This document shows positions 56,001 to 63,849 of a stretch of 64,000 bases of DNA, piece after piece (the stretch's first letter is position 1; each line of letters starts with the position of its first letter). Made by a program: the position numbers and the translations under genes. This DNA comes from Pomphorhynchus laevis (lineage: Eukaryota; Acanthocephala; Palaeacanthocephala; Echinorhynchida; Pomphorhynchidae), in NCBI GenBank assembly GCA_012934845.2, contig WNNJ02000010.1, positions 148,887-212,886 on the forward strand, read 5' to 3'. The notes beneath the pieces are model-generated. The model saw only the letters and a list, made by a program, of their open reading frames with translations. It was not told the DNA's origin and ran no database searches.

Positions 56001-59000
56001 AAACAATAGCCGCTATACGTGAATTGTTAGCAAGGATATGTATACCTCGTGAAACCTCGCATATCTCCCCTATGCGTCTTCTCCATTAGCCCCCATCACC
56101 ACCACACACGGTTTCCGCCTCGGCATCATCAACACTAGATCTATTCTCAATAAATCCGATCTCATCTTCAACCTATTCACAAAGCAATCTATCGATCTCT
56201 TTTGCCTCACCGAATCCTGGCACTCCGATTCTGACGACCTCTCCATCCGTCGTTTGCTCTCTGCCGATTGCTCACTAGTCAAATCCGCTCGCCCCCTCAG
56301 CAAATCCCCTTCTAAATTCTCTAATCATTGCGTCATTGTCGCATTCGCTCGTCACACCGCGTCTCTTCGCAAAATCACTTCCCCTTTCAGTCCTTGCTAT
56401 TTTGAACTGCTCACTTGTCGTTCTTCTAACCCGATCACTCTAGATCTCGCAATTGTATACTGTCCTGGTTCATCAGCTCCTACATCCTTATTTTTTACCG
56501 AACTCGCTGACCTTCTGTCTCACTGTTCTCTGTCCTCAATCCCTTCAATCGTTCTTGGCTACTTCAACATCCACCTCGACCGCTATGCTTCTACTGAGTC
56601 CATCCAGTTCATCAACATTCTTTCGGTAGTCCGTCTGACATTGCTGGACACATCATAAAATAGTTTTGGTAGTTTTAATTGAATTCAGTGTCGTGGATAT
56701 TCATCCCTAGCATTCCTAGTCGTATAGGTAAATATAAGTGCGTTATAATTCTTAATTGAGGTAATTCCAACAATAGTTGGAAAGAAATCTCTGTAAGCAC
56801 ATTCTATAGGAACAAAGCCAGGTCGACATTGTCATTAATTAAAACGACTGTGTTAGTTCAGCGTACGCTAAGTGGATTGAAATCCTAATCTTTATGGATT
56901 GAAATGTTGTTAAAGATTTGCAATCTTTAACAACTTTACCTAGTAATATTTTTTAATTTAATTAACAAAATGAGATTTATGATATTCTAAACTGTTATAA
57001 ACTCTTCAGCAGTTTCAGCTAAGCTTCAATCGTCAGCGTACCATCGATAAACAATCGTTAGCACATGCTCCATCAGGAAAAATCAAAGGAAGAGAAGTTA
57101 TTGCAAAGGCAATCATGAATAGATGATCATCTTGTGTGAATCCTTCATCTGAGATTATTGTTTCGTTGTCAATGGTGATAACTGTTGGAGTAGATTAGAC
57201 GTTGTGTATAATTATTGTCAAGGATGTACATACATTATCTACATTCCTTAAGACAAATCAGATATGTTTGGTTAAATGCGTTTTTGGCGTCAAGTTATAA
57301 TATACATTGATCATCATTGCTGGATGATGATTGTTTAATTGAGTGTTCAGCAAATTCAATACCTCATCTATGTCCATCACAAAGTTGTACGCGATTTGAA
57401 ACTTTCAGATCAACAGATATTCTGGCAGTGAGAATGCACCCTTTTATTCGGCGGCTTAACCCTCAAATCCCTGTTGGACGGATTCCAGTAGGTTTTTTTC
57501 TAACGGTCTTAAAGGGTTAACAGTAAACGCTTCAAGGGTCTTTGGAGGCAATGAAATGGTTGAGATGTATATTACAAACTCGGCGTAGGGCTAAAGCCAA
57601 TTTATCTAAGCACATGCCAAATTCATCCAGCATTGATAGGCAGAATTAGTTGTAGAAGGACCAGCTGAATCATAAGTTGTTTTTCGTTGTTTTTTGTATT
57701 TCCGCTACAAAAATGTCTTGAAATATGATAGGATGTGTAATTGGACGTTTAGTAAGCGGTCTTTTAGAATAAAGCAGTCGTGTACTTCAGCTGTTAAAAG
57801 ATGTATCTGAATGAGCTTTTGCTTTATAGTTTCATTTCCGACACGGTCTTTCAAATGAAAGTGTTCTCGTGTGTAAGCTTGGGTTTTCGAGTAGTTTTAA
57901 TACAGATTGAGTTTGACTATTACTTAAGAGCTTGGAAAACGTGTTAACCCAATTAACAGTTGAAAACGAGAACGTTTAAGTTATAGCTTGTGCGCTTCGA
58001 GGATTAGTTTGTAATTATGACGACATTTATACCACAATTGCAACCACGTGTTATGTTTAATTGGATCACTCGTGTAATACTGTACAAGTTGGAACAATAC
58101 CGTGTAAGCTTTCATATTCACACAGATCTTATTTATATTAAGCACTGCAGTAAGATAGAGGTTCGCGAGGGTATTAATAAGTCGATGTAGGTATTACACC
58201 TTGGTAGAGGGTCAAGATTATGAATCCATTTGAATACTTTATCGTATGCAATTGTATATGTTGAGATAATAAATTGAGGGATGCTGAAGAAATTGACGAT
58301 TGATATTCGTTCGGAACAGTGTTTTGAGAAGTTTGAGTGTTGTTCATTCGTACAGTTGTGTTACCATTACGGGTTGACGCTGGTGTCGAATCTATTATTT
58401 TATTTTAGCAATTTGGTGCACGACATTGCGTACATAGTATTATGTTTTGCATAAGGACACCCACGACGCACGGCAGCCTTGCCGTTACAACTGCAACATT
58501 TAGGAATTGATGATGGTTTACCTCTTGGCATTGCTATAGGTGTTCACCATATTGTTCTTTAATACTGCAAAAACGAGTCTATTAATCAGTCAATTGATAC
58601 TTCGATACCTTTGTCGTTCAAATATTTGTTTGGCCAAATATATTTGTTAAATATATAATATATTGCTTATAAATACTAAACCTATAATCTTCTTCCATTT
58701 CAAATATATAGGAACAATTACAGGAACAAAGAAACAGAAGCTTCTTTGTTCCTGTAACAAAGAAATCGCCGTATGGGTCAGATAAAACTTCTTCGGATCT
58801 CAGCGTGCATCCACGTGTATTCGGAAATAACAAACAGGCTTCAAGGGGACTGTATGTTGAACTAGAGCGACAATTTACGATATGATAACTCACATTCACT
58901 TAAATCGCTGCATGGATCAGATGTAACTTTTACGGATTTCATCAAAAACACACGAAAGACATGAAATCACCTATATTGGAGACAAAAAAATGTTGTCAGT

Positions 59001-60376
59001 AGCATTTTTGTGTTTAGGTAGAGTCGGGAAAGGATTAATCCAGCTTATGAATGCGATTTAAGCCAGGAGGAAACTGGCTTAAAACAAAGAAACAGAAGCT
59101 TCTTTGTTCCTTAACTATATAAAATATATTGATTGTATTGATAAAAACAAGTTTATAATCCGTTATATACAGAAATTTCACTCTTGAAATTGACGATTGT
59201 AATTATTTATATCCTAAACGAAGAATAATCTCAATATTTATTATATAACAAATTATTATAATTTATAATAATCTGCAATTAATATTTGAATTTACGCCTA
59301 ATTAATAGTAATTAATTGTATCACTTGAAAAGAACTAATTAATTGTATCACTTGAAAAGAACTAATTAATTGTATCACTTGAAAAGGACTATTGAAATAG
59401 TTGAAAATTCGTGATTAACATTCTCTTGTTTCTTCTCGATGCTTATACGCCGTGAACGATTAATGAACACATCGAATGTATCAATGGACAATCTTATAAA
59501 TATTAAATCTTATCAATAAATATTTAATACACTTTGAAATTTTGGAAGAATTTAAAAGTTCATAAAAAGCATACTTAACTAAATCATGTATTCATGGCTT
59601 AAATTCGTGTTCTTGGTTGAAGAGTGAGATATAATGCAAAGTTCATACATTACCTTGTTCTTTTAAACAATCTTTATAGTATTTTAATTCCATGTTCTAT
59701 CTTTTAGATGCAGCATATTCGCAAGGCTGTTGAAAAAGTCGAAGACGACAACACATTGAAGGAAAAACTAGAAGACTTAGTTCGTATCATATACGATGGC
59801 CGCTTGATGACCAACAACGATCTCGAGCAGTTTCTGTTGTCACCCATTAACAGAACCTACACCCCTGGTGGACAATTTCAACAACAAGACAATAACAGAT
59901 TCACCGGTGGTACTAGCAGTCGACCCATTAACTACAGATACGATCAATTTGGGGCTAACCGCACTACCGGTGATCAACATCAAATGTACCAGCAGCCACC
60001 TATGCAGCCAGGCTACGGAGGAGTTTCTCCTCAATTTTACCCACGCGGTCAAGGAATGACGAATTACGGCAATCAGGACCAACATACAGGATACACAGGT
60101 GCTCCAACACCGTTTGGCCGGCCGAATCCAAATTTCGCGCAGCGTCAACCTCCATTTCAACAACAACAACCGCAAGCAATGAATCACAACACCTACGGAC
60201 CATCTGGCACACAAAGTGTATTTGGACAAGGCCAGCAACATCAGCCTTTGAATCCAAACGCATTCCAAGGACGTCCTCCATTAAGATCGCCGTTGGCCGG
60301 AGCACCTGCCCCCACGATTCGAAAGTTTTCAAACCCTACGTCTAATAGACCCGGTCCGGACGATGAAAATAATTAA
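47034..60376 (+). CDS. PTCD2: PTCD2-like mitochondrial pentatricopeptide-repeat protein, nine exons
   Basis: Exons: 47034-47091, 47267-47356, 48336-48468, 48518-48629, 49936-50124, 50180-50293, 52811-52885, 52934-53056 and 59708-60376. All introns are GT-AG and the joined frame (520 residues) has no stop. Residues 1-30 (MSSIASLLVRKALGRSLAQG) are basic and Ser/Leu-rich, like a mitochondrial presequence. Residues 50-345 follow the PTCD2 family as I remember it: HFGAPLMRSLTYYNKTDKAI (family YKFGPLFVRLCYELDLEES), FRDSASSLVLMNHLIEKRRF, DTPEAFTKL, LRYERHVYPLV (family KFVKRHVFSEEVL), and EKLEDLVRIIYDGRLMTNND. PTCD2 is a mitochondrial-matrix protein implicated in RNA processing and complex III expression in mammals. 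The tail (348-520) is Q/N/P/G-rich and not typical. Exons 1-2 are the least certain part. Confidence 0.78.
48071..48248. mobile_element. Foldback element, copy 2 (86-bp arms), in intron 2
   Basis: Left arm 48071-48156 and right arm 48164-48248, beginning and ending with atattcagcaacg / cgttgctgaatat, loop 7 nt. Contains ctactagcat and aaaattattttga like copy 1. It lies about 90 bp before exon 3 of the PTCD2-like gene, so a transcript would carry a strong hairpin near the 3' splice site. Confidence 0.85.
48960..49500 (-). repeat. CR1-like RT sliver and possible SINE-like repeat in intron 4
   Basis: Minus-strand reading near 49030-48970 gives QAFVDDVKLWCTIYSKLDA, a CR1-like RT block around a mutated YADD. 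Next to it, gcctatgctaccacgt and a cacagtttaacacaatc phrase recur in altered form at about 49400-49435. The minus strand near 49190 has gagttcgattac, a weak match to a pol III B box, so a tRNA-derived SINE is possible but unproved. Confidence 0.35.
50766..51432 (+). repeat. 115-bp satellite, about 5.8 copies, in intron 6
   Basis: Unit starts (ctgtcgaactaaactattga) fall at 50766, 50881, 50996, 51111, 51226 and 51341, exactly 115 bp apart. Units contain tagaattatttaaaacgttt and gaagctgaacagaacatctg and differ by a few percent. The first unit is the most diverged and the last breaks off near 51432. Not coding. Confidence 0.95.
51433..52810. other. Rest of intron 6, AT-rich
   Basis: No gene. It includes a short inverted repeat with AATCTCTTGTGGT (52077-52089) and ACCACAAGAGATT (52100-52112), loop 10 nt, and low-complexity ttaatttgctgatt repeats near 52330-52385. 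Confidence 0.5.
53175..53218. repeat. Perfect 19-bp inverted repeat in intron 8
   Basis: AAAATTACGTTCCCTATTT (53175-53193) and AAATAGGGAACGTAATTTT (53200-53218), loop 6 nt. It lies 119 bp after the exon 8 donor and is the longest-armed of the short perfect repeats in the window. Confidence 0.9.
53416..53990 (+). repeat. Structured interspersed repeat, copy 3 with duplicated lead-in
   Basis: The lead-in (ctaactgagtctacgtactt through taaacaaaacaaaacataat) occurs at 53421 and again at about 53660. The second is followed by the shared gaattgactaataaattaca and the core at about 53838-53990: CTGCTATGCT pairs with AGCATAGTAG (one G-T pair). Same strand as the copies at 8.6 and 9.1 kb. Confidence 0.75.
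54240..54440 (+). repeat. Structured interspersed repeat, copy 4
   Basis: Lead-in gaattgactaataaataaca, core from 54294: CTGCTATGCT with AACATAGCAG (one mismatch at the end of the stem), then gcggggccaaata and cctctgattt. About 450 bp after copy 3 in the same orientation, so copies 3 and 4 form a direct repeat. Confidence 0.75.
54768..54805. repeat. Short inverted repeat left of the Gypsy fossil
   Basis: AATTCCCTGTGT (54768-54779) and ACACAGGGAATT (54782-54793), loop 2 nt, followed by a smaller fold attcac...gtgaat to 54805. Confidence 0.85.
54910..56050 (+). mobile_element. Ty3/Gypsy LTR-retrotransposon fossil (pol fragment)
   Basis: An internal pol piece of a Ty3/Gypsy-type element lying in intron 8 of the PTCD2-like gene, same strand. 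It shows the RNase H domain (LTCDASDNDLGSILF, YASRTLKPNEKDYAQVENEG, LWSDHRPLKHIFG) and, after an interval, the integrase zinc-binding and catalytic-core start (HLGHPEISAMRHLARLYCW, HVDFAGPVD). No gag, protease, most of RT, or LTRs were recognised, so it is a broken, incomplete relic. The sequence is still clearly readable, which suggests moderate age. On its right it abuts an L2-like LINE fragment. Confidence 0.85.
56055..56635 (+). mobile_element. L2-like LINE endonuclease fragment in intron 8
   Basis: Plus-strand piece of the LINE K-like subfamily: FRLGIINTRSILNKSDLI, LFCLTESWHSDSDDLSIRRL, LRKITSPFSPCYFELLTCRS, LDLAIVYCPGSSAPTSLFFT and VLGYFNIHLDRYASTES (GDFN changed to GYFN). One frame change near 56250. 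It stops after the endonuclease; no RT or 3' end follows, so it is truncated at its 3' side. Confidence 0.8.
56640..58717. other. Intron 8, unannotated part
   Basis: No gene was found. It contains GTTGTTAAAGATT (56906-56918) with AATCTTTAACAAC (56922-56934), loop 3 nt, preceded by two ggattgaaat copies. Short frames here (e.g. 57317-57520) show no family resemblance. Confidence 0.45.
58718..58757. repeat. Inverted repeat left of the 320-bp arm
   Basis: TTACAGGAACAAAGAA (58718-58733) and TTCTTTGTTCCTGTAA (58742-58757), loop 8 nt. Its core, 58726-58752 (27 nt), occurs again exactly at 59084-59110 on the other side of the arm. Confidence 0.9.
58767..59073 (-). repeat. Left arm of a large inverted repeat around the last PTCD2-like exon
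   Basis: About 307 bp, near-identical in reverse complement to 61331-61640 (a handful of differences by eye). No coding content beyond short chance frames. It ends with AAGCCAGGAGGAAACT and then the fold TTTAAGCCAG (59057-59066) / CTGGCTTAAA (59074-59083). Confidence 0.9.
59084..59110. repeat. 27-bp repeat, right-hand copy
   Basis: Identical to 58726-58752; begins acaaagaaacagaagcttct. The pair brackets the left arm as direct repeats. Confidence 0.85.
59310..59390 (+). repeat. 27-bp tandem repeat, three copies
   Basis: Units of aattaattgtatcacttgaa plus aagaact or aaggact, just upstream of the last exon. Confidence 0.85.
59708..60376 (+). CDS. PTCD2: PTCD2-like terminal exon with Q/N/P/G-rich tail
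   Basis: The frame opens with ATG directly after a good acceptor (ttctatcttttag). It is best read as residues 299-520 of the gene, because MQHIRKAVEKVEDDNTLKEK continues the PTCD2 alignment exactly after exon 8. The conserved part ends near LEQFLLSPINR (347). The tail has repeated QQQ, PQFYPRGQG, GRPNPNF and QGQQHQPLNP, with few charged residues and Tyr/Phe scattered, i.e. a prion-like composition. It ends IRKFSNPTSNRPGPDDENN. Base composition rises to about 50 percent GC, well above the surroundings. Confidence 0.8.
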   Translation: MQHIRKAVEKVEDDNTLKEKLEDLVRIIYDGRLMTNNDLEQFLLSPINRTYTPGGQFQQQDNNRFTGGTSSRPINYRYDQFGANRTTGDQHQMYQQPPMQPGYGGVSPQFYPRGQGMTNYGNQDQHTGYTGAPTPFGRPNPNFAQRQPPFQQQQPQAMNHNTYGPSGTQSVFGQGQQHQPLNPNAFQGRPPLRSPLAGAPAPTIRKFSNPTSNRPGPDDENN

Positions 60377-60479
60377 TTTAATATTGAATCGTGTATTTAT
60401 TTGAATGATTACGCTCTATATTCACCGGTTATTTTTAAAAAGTGCTCAATATTTTCAGTATTTAATATTTTATTTAAAA

Positions 60480-60601
60480 TATACATGGAATGTATAGAGT
60501 ATACATTCTATATATAGAGTGTATATACACTCTTTATATGTCTATGTAGTATATACACTCCATAAACACATGGAGTTTATACATATAAACAGTTTAATAA
60601 A
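60480..60601 (+). promoter_or_regulatory. Likely 3' UTR with hairpins and a polyadenylation signal
   Basis: After the stop codon at 60374-60376 come a perfect 18-bp palindrome (60516-60533, agagtgtatatacactct), a small CTCCAT/ATGGAG hairpin (60558-60575) and AATAAA at 60596-60601, a candidate poly(A) signal. Function is inferred from position only. Confidence 0.4.
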
Positions 60602-60710
60602 AACTGTTAATAATGCACGACATCCAAATCGTGTAGGTCCCGTACTGTCAGTTATTCCCAAAACTTTCTTTTTATTAATTTTTTTATTATTTTTATTTTT
60701 ATTATTATTA

Positions 60711-61060
60711 ATTAATCAAAATAATTATAGAACAAATCATTAAAATTCGCTTTTGACAAATGCGTAATATTTAATAAATACAAAATATTTAATTATTAAT
60801 TTAATGAGTGAAACCGAATTAGAAATGAAATTAGAATTATCACGATAGAAATAATAATATTATGATTCTGTATTTTTAATTTTGTAATATTTGCTAATTA
60901 TGAAAATTAAAACAATATATCATGTTGAGTAGTTACAAGATTTGGTTTTGAAATTTCCATTTAAATATTAGAGTTTCATGTTTGTATTTATTAAATATTA
61001 CGCATTTGCCAAAAGCGAATTTGAATCATTTGTTGAATAATTATTTTGATTAACTAATTA
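60711..61060. mobile_element. Foldback/MITE-like element with about 70-bp arms
   Basis: Left arm about 60715-60785 and right arm about 60988-61055 are inverted repeats: ttcgcttttgacaaatgcgt and taatatttaataaatacaaa on the left, with their complements on the right (three or four mismatches). About 200 bp of AT-rich DNA lies between. No ORF and no transposase. Confidence 0.75.
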
Positions 61061-61178
61061 TATTTAATTAATTATTATATTACTTTATTCTTGCAATAAA
61101 GATTCTTGCAATAAATATTCTTGCAATAATGTTCGGTCTATTTTAAGTATCATTCAAATTATTATTATTTTATATTTC

Positions 61179-61228
61179 GAGGGTTCCCGCAAATGCTCTT
61201 TTTTAGATGAGGGTTCCCGCAAATGCTC
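61179..61228 (+). repeat. 20-bp direct duplication
   Basis: gagggttcccgcaaatgctc at 61179-61198 and 61209-61228, 30 bp apart. Confidence 0.9.
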
Positions 61229-61327
61229 AGAATTAATGAAGTCAGAAATTCATATTGTCTTCCATACATTAAGAGACATCTTATGCCCCTTAGAATTCAT
61301 AGTATTCCATCACAGAATCAGATAGTT

Positions 61328-61735
61328 TCCTCCTGGCTTAAATCGCATTCATAAGCTGGATTAATCCTTTCCCGACTCTACCTAAACACGAAAATGCTAC
61401 TGGCAACATTTTTTTGTCTCCAATATAGGTGATTTCATGTCTTTAGTGTGTTTTTGATGAAATCCGTAAAAGTTACATCTGATCCATGCAGCGATTTAAG
61501 TGAATGTGAGTTATCATATCGTAAATTGTCGCTCTAGTTCAACATACAGTCCCCTTGAAGCCTGTTTGTTATTTCCGAATACACATGGATGCACGCTGAG
61601 ATCCGAAGAAGTTTTATCTGACCCATACGGCGATTTAACTGAATTTGAGTTATCATATCGTAGCATTGTTGCTCTAGTCCAACATACAATCCCTTTGAAG
61701 CCTGTTTGTTCTTTCCGAATACACATGAAAGCACA
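61328..61735 (+). repeat. Right arm of the large inverted repeat, with 139-bp internal tandem duplication
   Basis: 61331-61640 is the inverted counterpart of 58767-59073. In this arm a 139-bp segment (from gcgatttaagtgaatgtgag, 61491) is followed by a second, more diverged copy starting at 61630 and ending near 61735. The left arm has only one copy. Confidence 0.85.
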
Positions 61736-62590
61736 TTTTATATGAATCGGATTTTCTTTCAAATCCATTGTATTTCGTTTTCACATTGCCTTTCCATAAA
61801 AATTTAAATTTCACTTTTTACTATCGAGCGTTCGATACTGGAAGAGTTATTCCACTATAAAGTCAATTGGATTTTAGTAAAGTTCAGTGGACTACAATGT
61901 ATCTGTAAGTCACATAATCGCTATTGCATCGTGATATTCTTTCTTTGCTGGAACTAATCTACTGAATCTATTCGAATTGGCTGATGTTCAGTCCGAAGCT
62001 GTTTTGATAATTGTCATTATAGCATTCCAATTTATTAATTTGTTAACAATTTATTTAAAATAATTTAATTGTTAATAATTATTTTCAATTAATTATTATT
62101 AAATAAAAGCTATTACCAAAGCAGTAAAGTGTTTGATATAATGATCTACTCTTTTTCTATATAAAATATGATAGATGTTATTATCTAAATTGCAATTTGA
62201 GGTTGTTGTCTTCAAACAAAGTCTTAAAATAATGTCGTCTATTTTATTGCTATGTTTACGTTTCCATATTAATTTTTTGATAATATCTTTTTATTCTCAA
62301 CGTTTTTCACTTTTTCTAGTACAAACCGTTCAGTGTGACTTTCGCTCTGATTAAAGAGCTCTCATATAAACATTTAAAATTATTTAATTTAAATAAATTT
62401 TAAACTTAAAATTTATGTTTAACTTTCAATAATAACGTTAAATATTAAATATAACCTTTAACCTCTTCTTTCTCAAATTACCAAAAAATTAAACATGATT
62501 TTGTTTTTATTTTATGATTTTAATCCAATATTTTTAGAATTGATGTGAATAAGATATTTTTACATATATATTATATCCTTTTAACAGTTT
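61736..62590. other. AT-rich intergenic DNA
   Basis: No gene, RNA or repeat family recognised. Confidence 0.45.
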
Positions 62591-62592
62591 TT

Positions 62593-62960
62593 CAAGCAAA
62601 ACTTGTTTATAAGAGTGAAATTTTCAAATTTAGACCAGATTATGATTAAGAATATAATTTTAAAAGCTAATTTGTTCTGACGAGTATAAACGGTTTTTTT
62701 ATTTGAATTCAAATATTTTAGCCAAATAGTAATTTAATTTTAAATTTTCGACAATATTTTATATTATAACATTATATTTCAATTTTATTTAAAAAATATG
62801 TAAATTTAAAATTAAATTACAATTTTGCTAAAATATTTGAATTCATATAAAAACCGTTTATACTCGTCAGAACAATTTGACTTTTTGAAATTATATTCTT
62901 AATCATAATCTTGTCTAAACGTTAAAATCTCAAGCAATATTTGTTTATACGAGTGAAATT
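62593..62960. mobile_element. Foldback element flanked by 30-bp direct repeats
   Basis: Inverted arms of about 115-120 bp (left about 62628-62751, right about 62803-62920) share gattatgattaagaatataa, ctgacgagtataaacggttt and gaattcaaatattttagc. Outside them lie caagcaaaacttgtttataa (from 62593) and caagcaatatttgtttatac (from 62931) as imperfect direct repeats. No ORF. Confidence 0.75.
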
Positions 62961-62964
62961 ATTT

Positions 62965-63685
62965 ATTTTTTAATTTTTAAAATAATTAAAATTAATTTTT
63001 TTAGTACTTTAACTTATTTCTTCAACAAGTATTTCCAAGCGAATCATTACGTAGTATTTTTTTGAAATATAAATTTTTCAAAACGTTTACTTGCACCAAA
63101 TAAGACCCAATCAAACTTTGTCATCGAAATTAGTTAAAATAGTATAGTCCCTAATATTTCACAATATCTAAATAACTTTGCAGTTGTAATGTCTAAACAC
63201 TATATTACGATGACCATATTTTATGATACTCAAAGCATTCTTGCATACAAGTCAAAGTACAAAATCTGCGTATGCTTTGATGTAAGTTTGCAAAGTTCAT
63301 TATATTTACAGGTGACAGGCTTACTTTTGTTAACGTTAGAAAACATTTGCAACGTAACAAATTCATGACTATTAAAGAAAACATTCGTTTTACAATTCAT
63401 AGCAGTTGACGTATACTTTGCTGGATAGGCGTGTTTTACTTTAAGTGATTTTATTTTTTCGATTATTTTTAAGATAATGATGAAATTTTAGTTTTTTACC
63501 GATATTTTTAGCCGGGTTTTATAATTAATAAAAAAATCAATTTTAAATCAACTTTCTCTATCACTAACAATTGCTATAAATAAATTTTACTAAAAGTTTG
63601 TCTTAGCGTTTTAAATAACTAGAAATATACCCATCCTGATCTGTATTTAATTTTTTTTTAATTTCCAAGAACTATTAGGTATAGT
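62965..63685. other. AT-rich intergenic DNA
   Basis: No gene or known repeat seen. Confidence 0.4.
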
Positions 63686-63689
63686 TGAA

Positions 63690-63745
63690 CGACAACAAAA
63701 ATTATTTTGATATTTCGCTAGTAACTACTAGCATCTTCAGCAACT
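63690..63745 (+). repeat. Solo arm of the foldback family
   Basis: aaaattattttgatatttcg followed by ctagtaactactagcatctt matches the left arms at 46571 and 48071. No facing right arm is present. Confidence 0.7.
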
Positions 63746-63849
63746 TGACATAATAATAGATTTTCTTAAACAAATAATAAGTTCAGCTAAAGAAAGAAAA
63801 CACCAAATGAGATAAACTTCTTTCTTCTTACTTGTTCCATATTCACGGC

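Noticed and set aside
57317-57520. A small gene in intron 8
   Set aside because: A 67-residue frame with no family resemblance, no conserved neighbours, and AT-rich context.
59708-60376. A separate single-exon gene for a Q/N-rich protein starting at the ATG at 59708
   Set aside because: The ATG directly follows a splice acceptor and its first 49 residues continue the PTCD2 family alignment from exon 8 in phase. An exon is the better reading.
61500-61745. Small protein-coding frames in the inverted-repeat arms
   Set aside because: The frame occurs in both arms only because the DNA is duplicated, and it is not conserved in the 139-bp internal copy.
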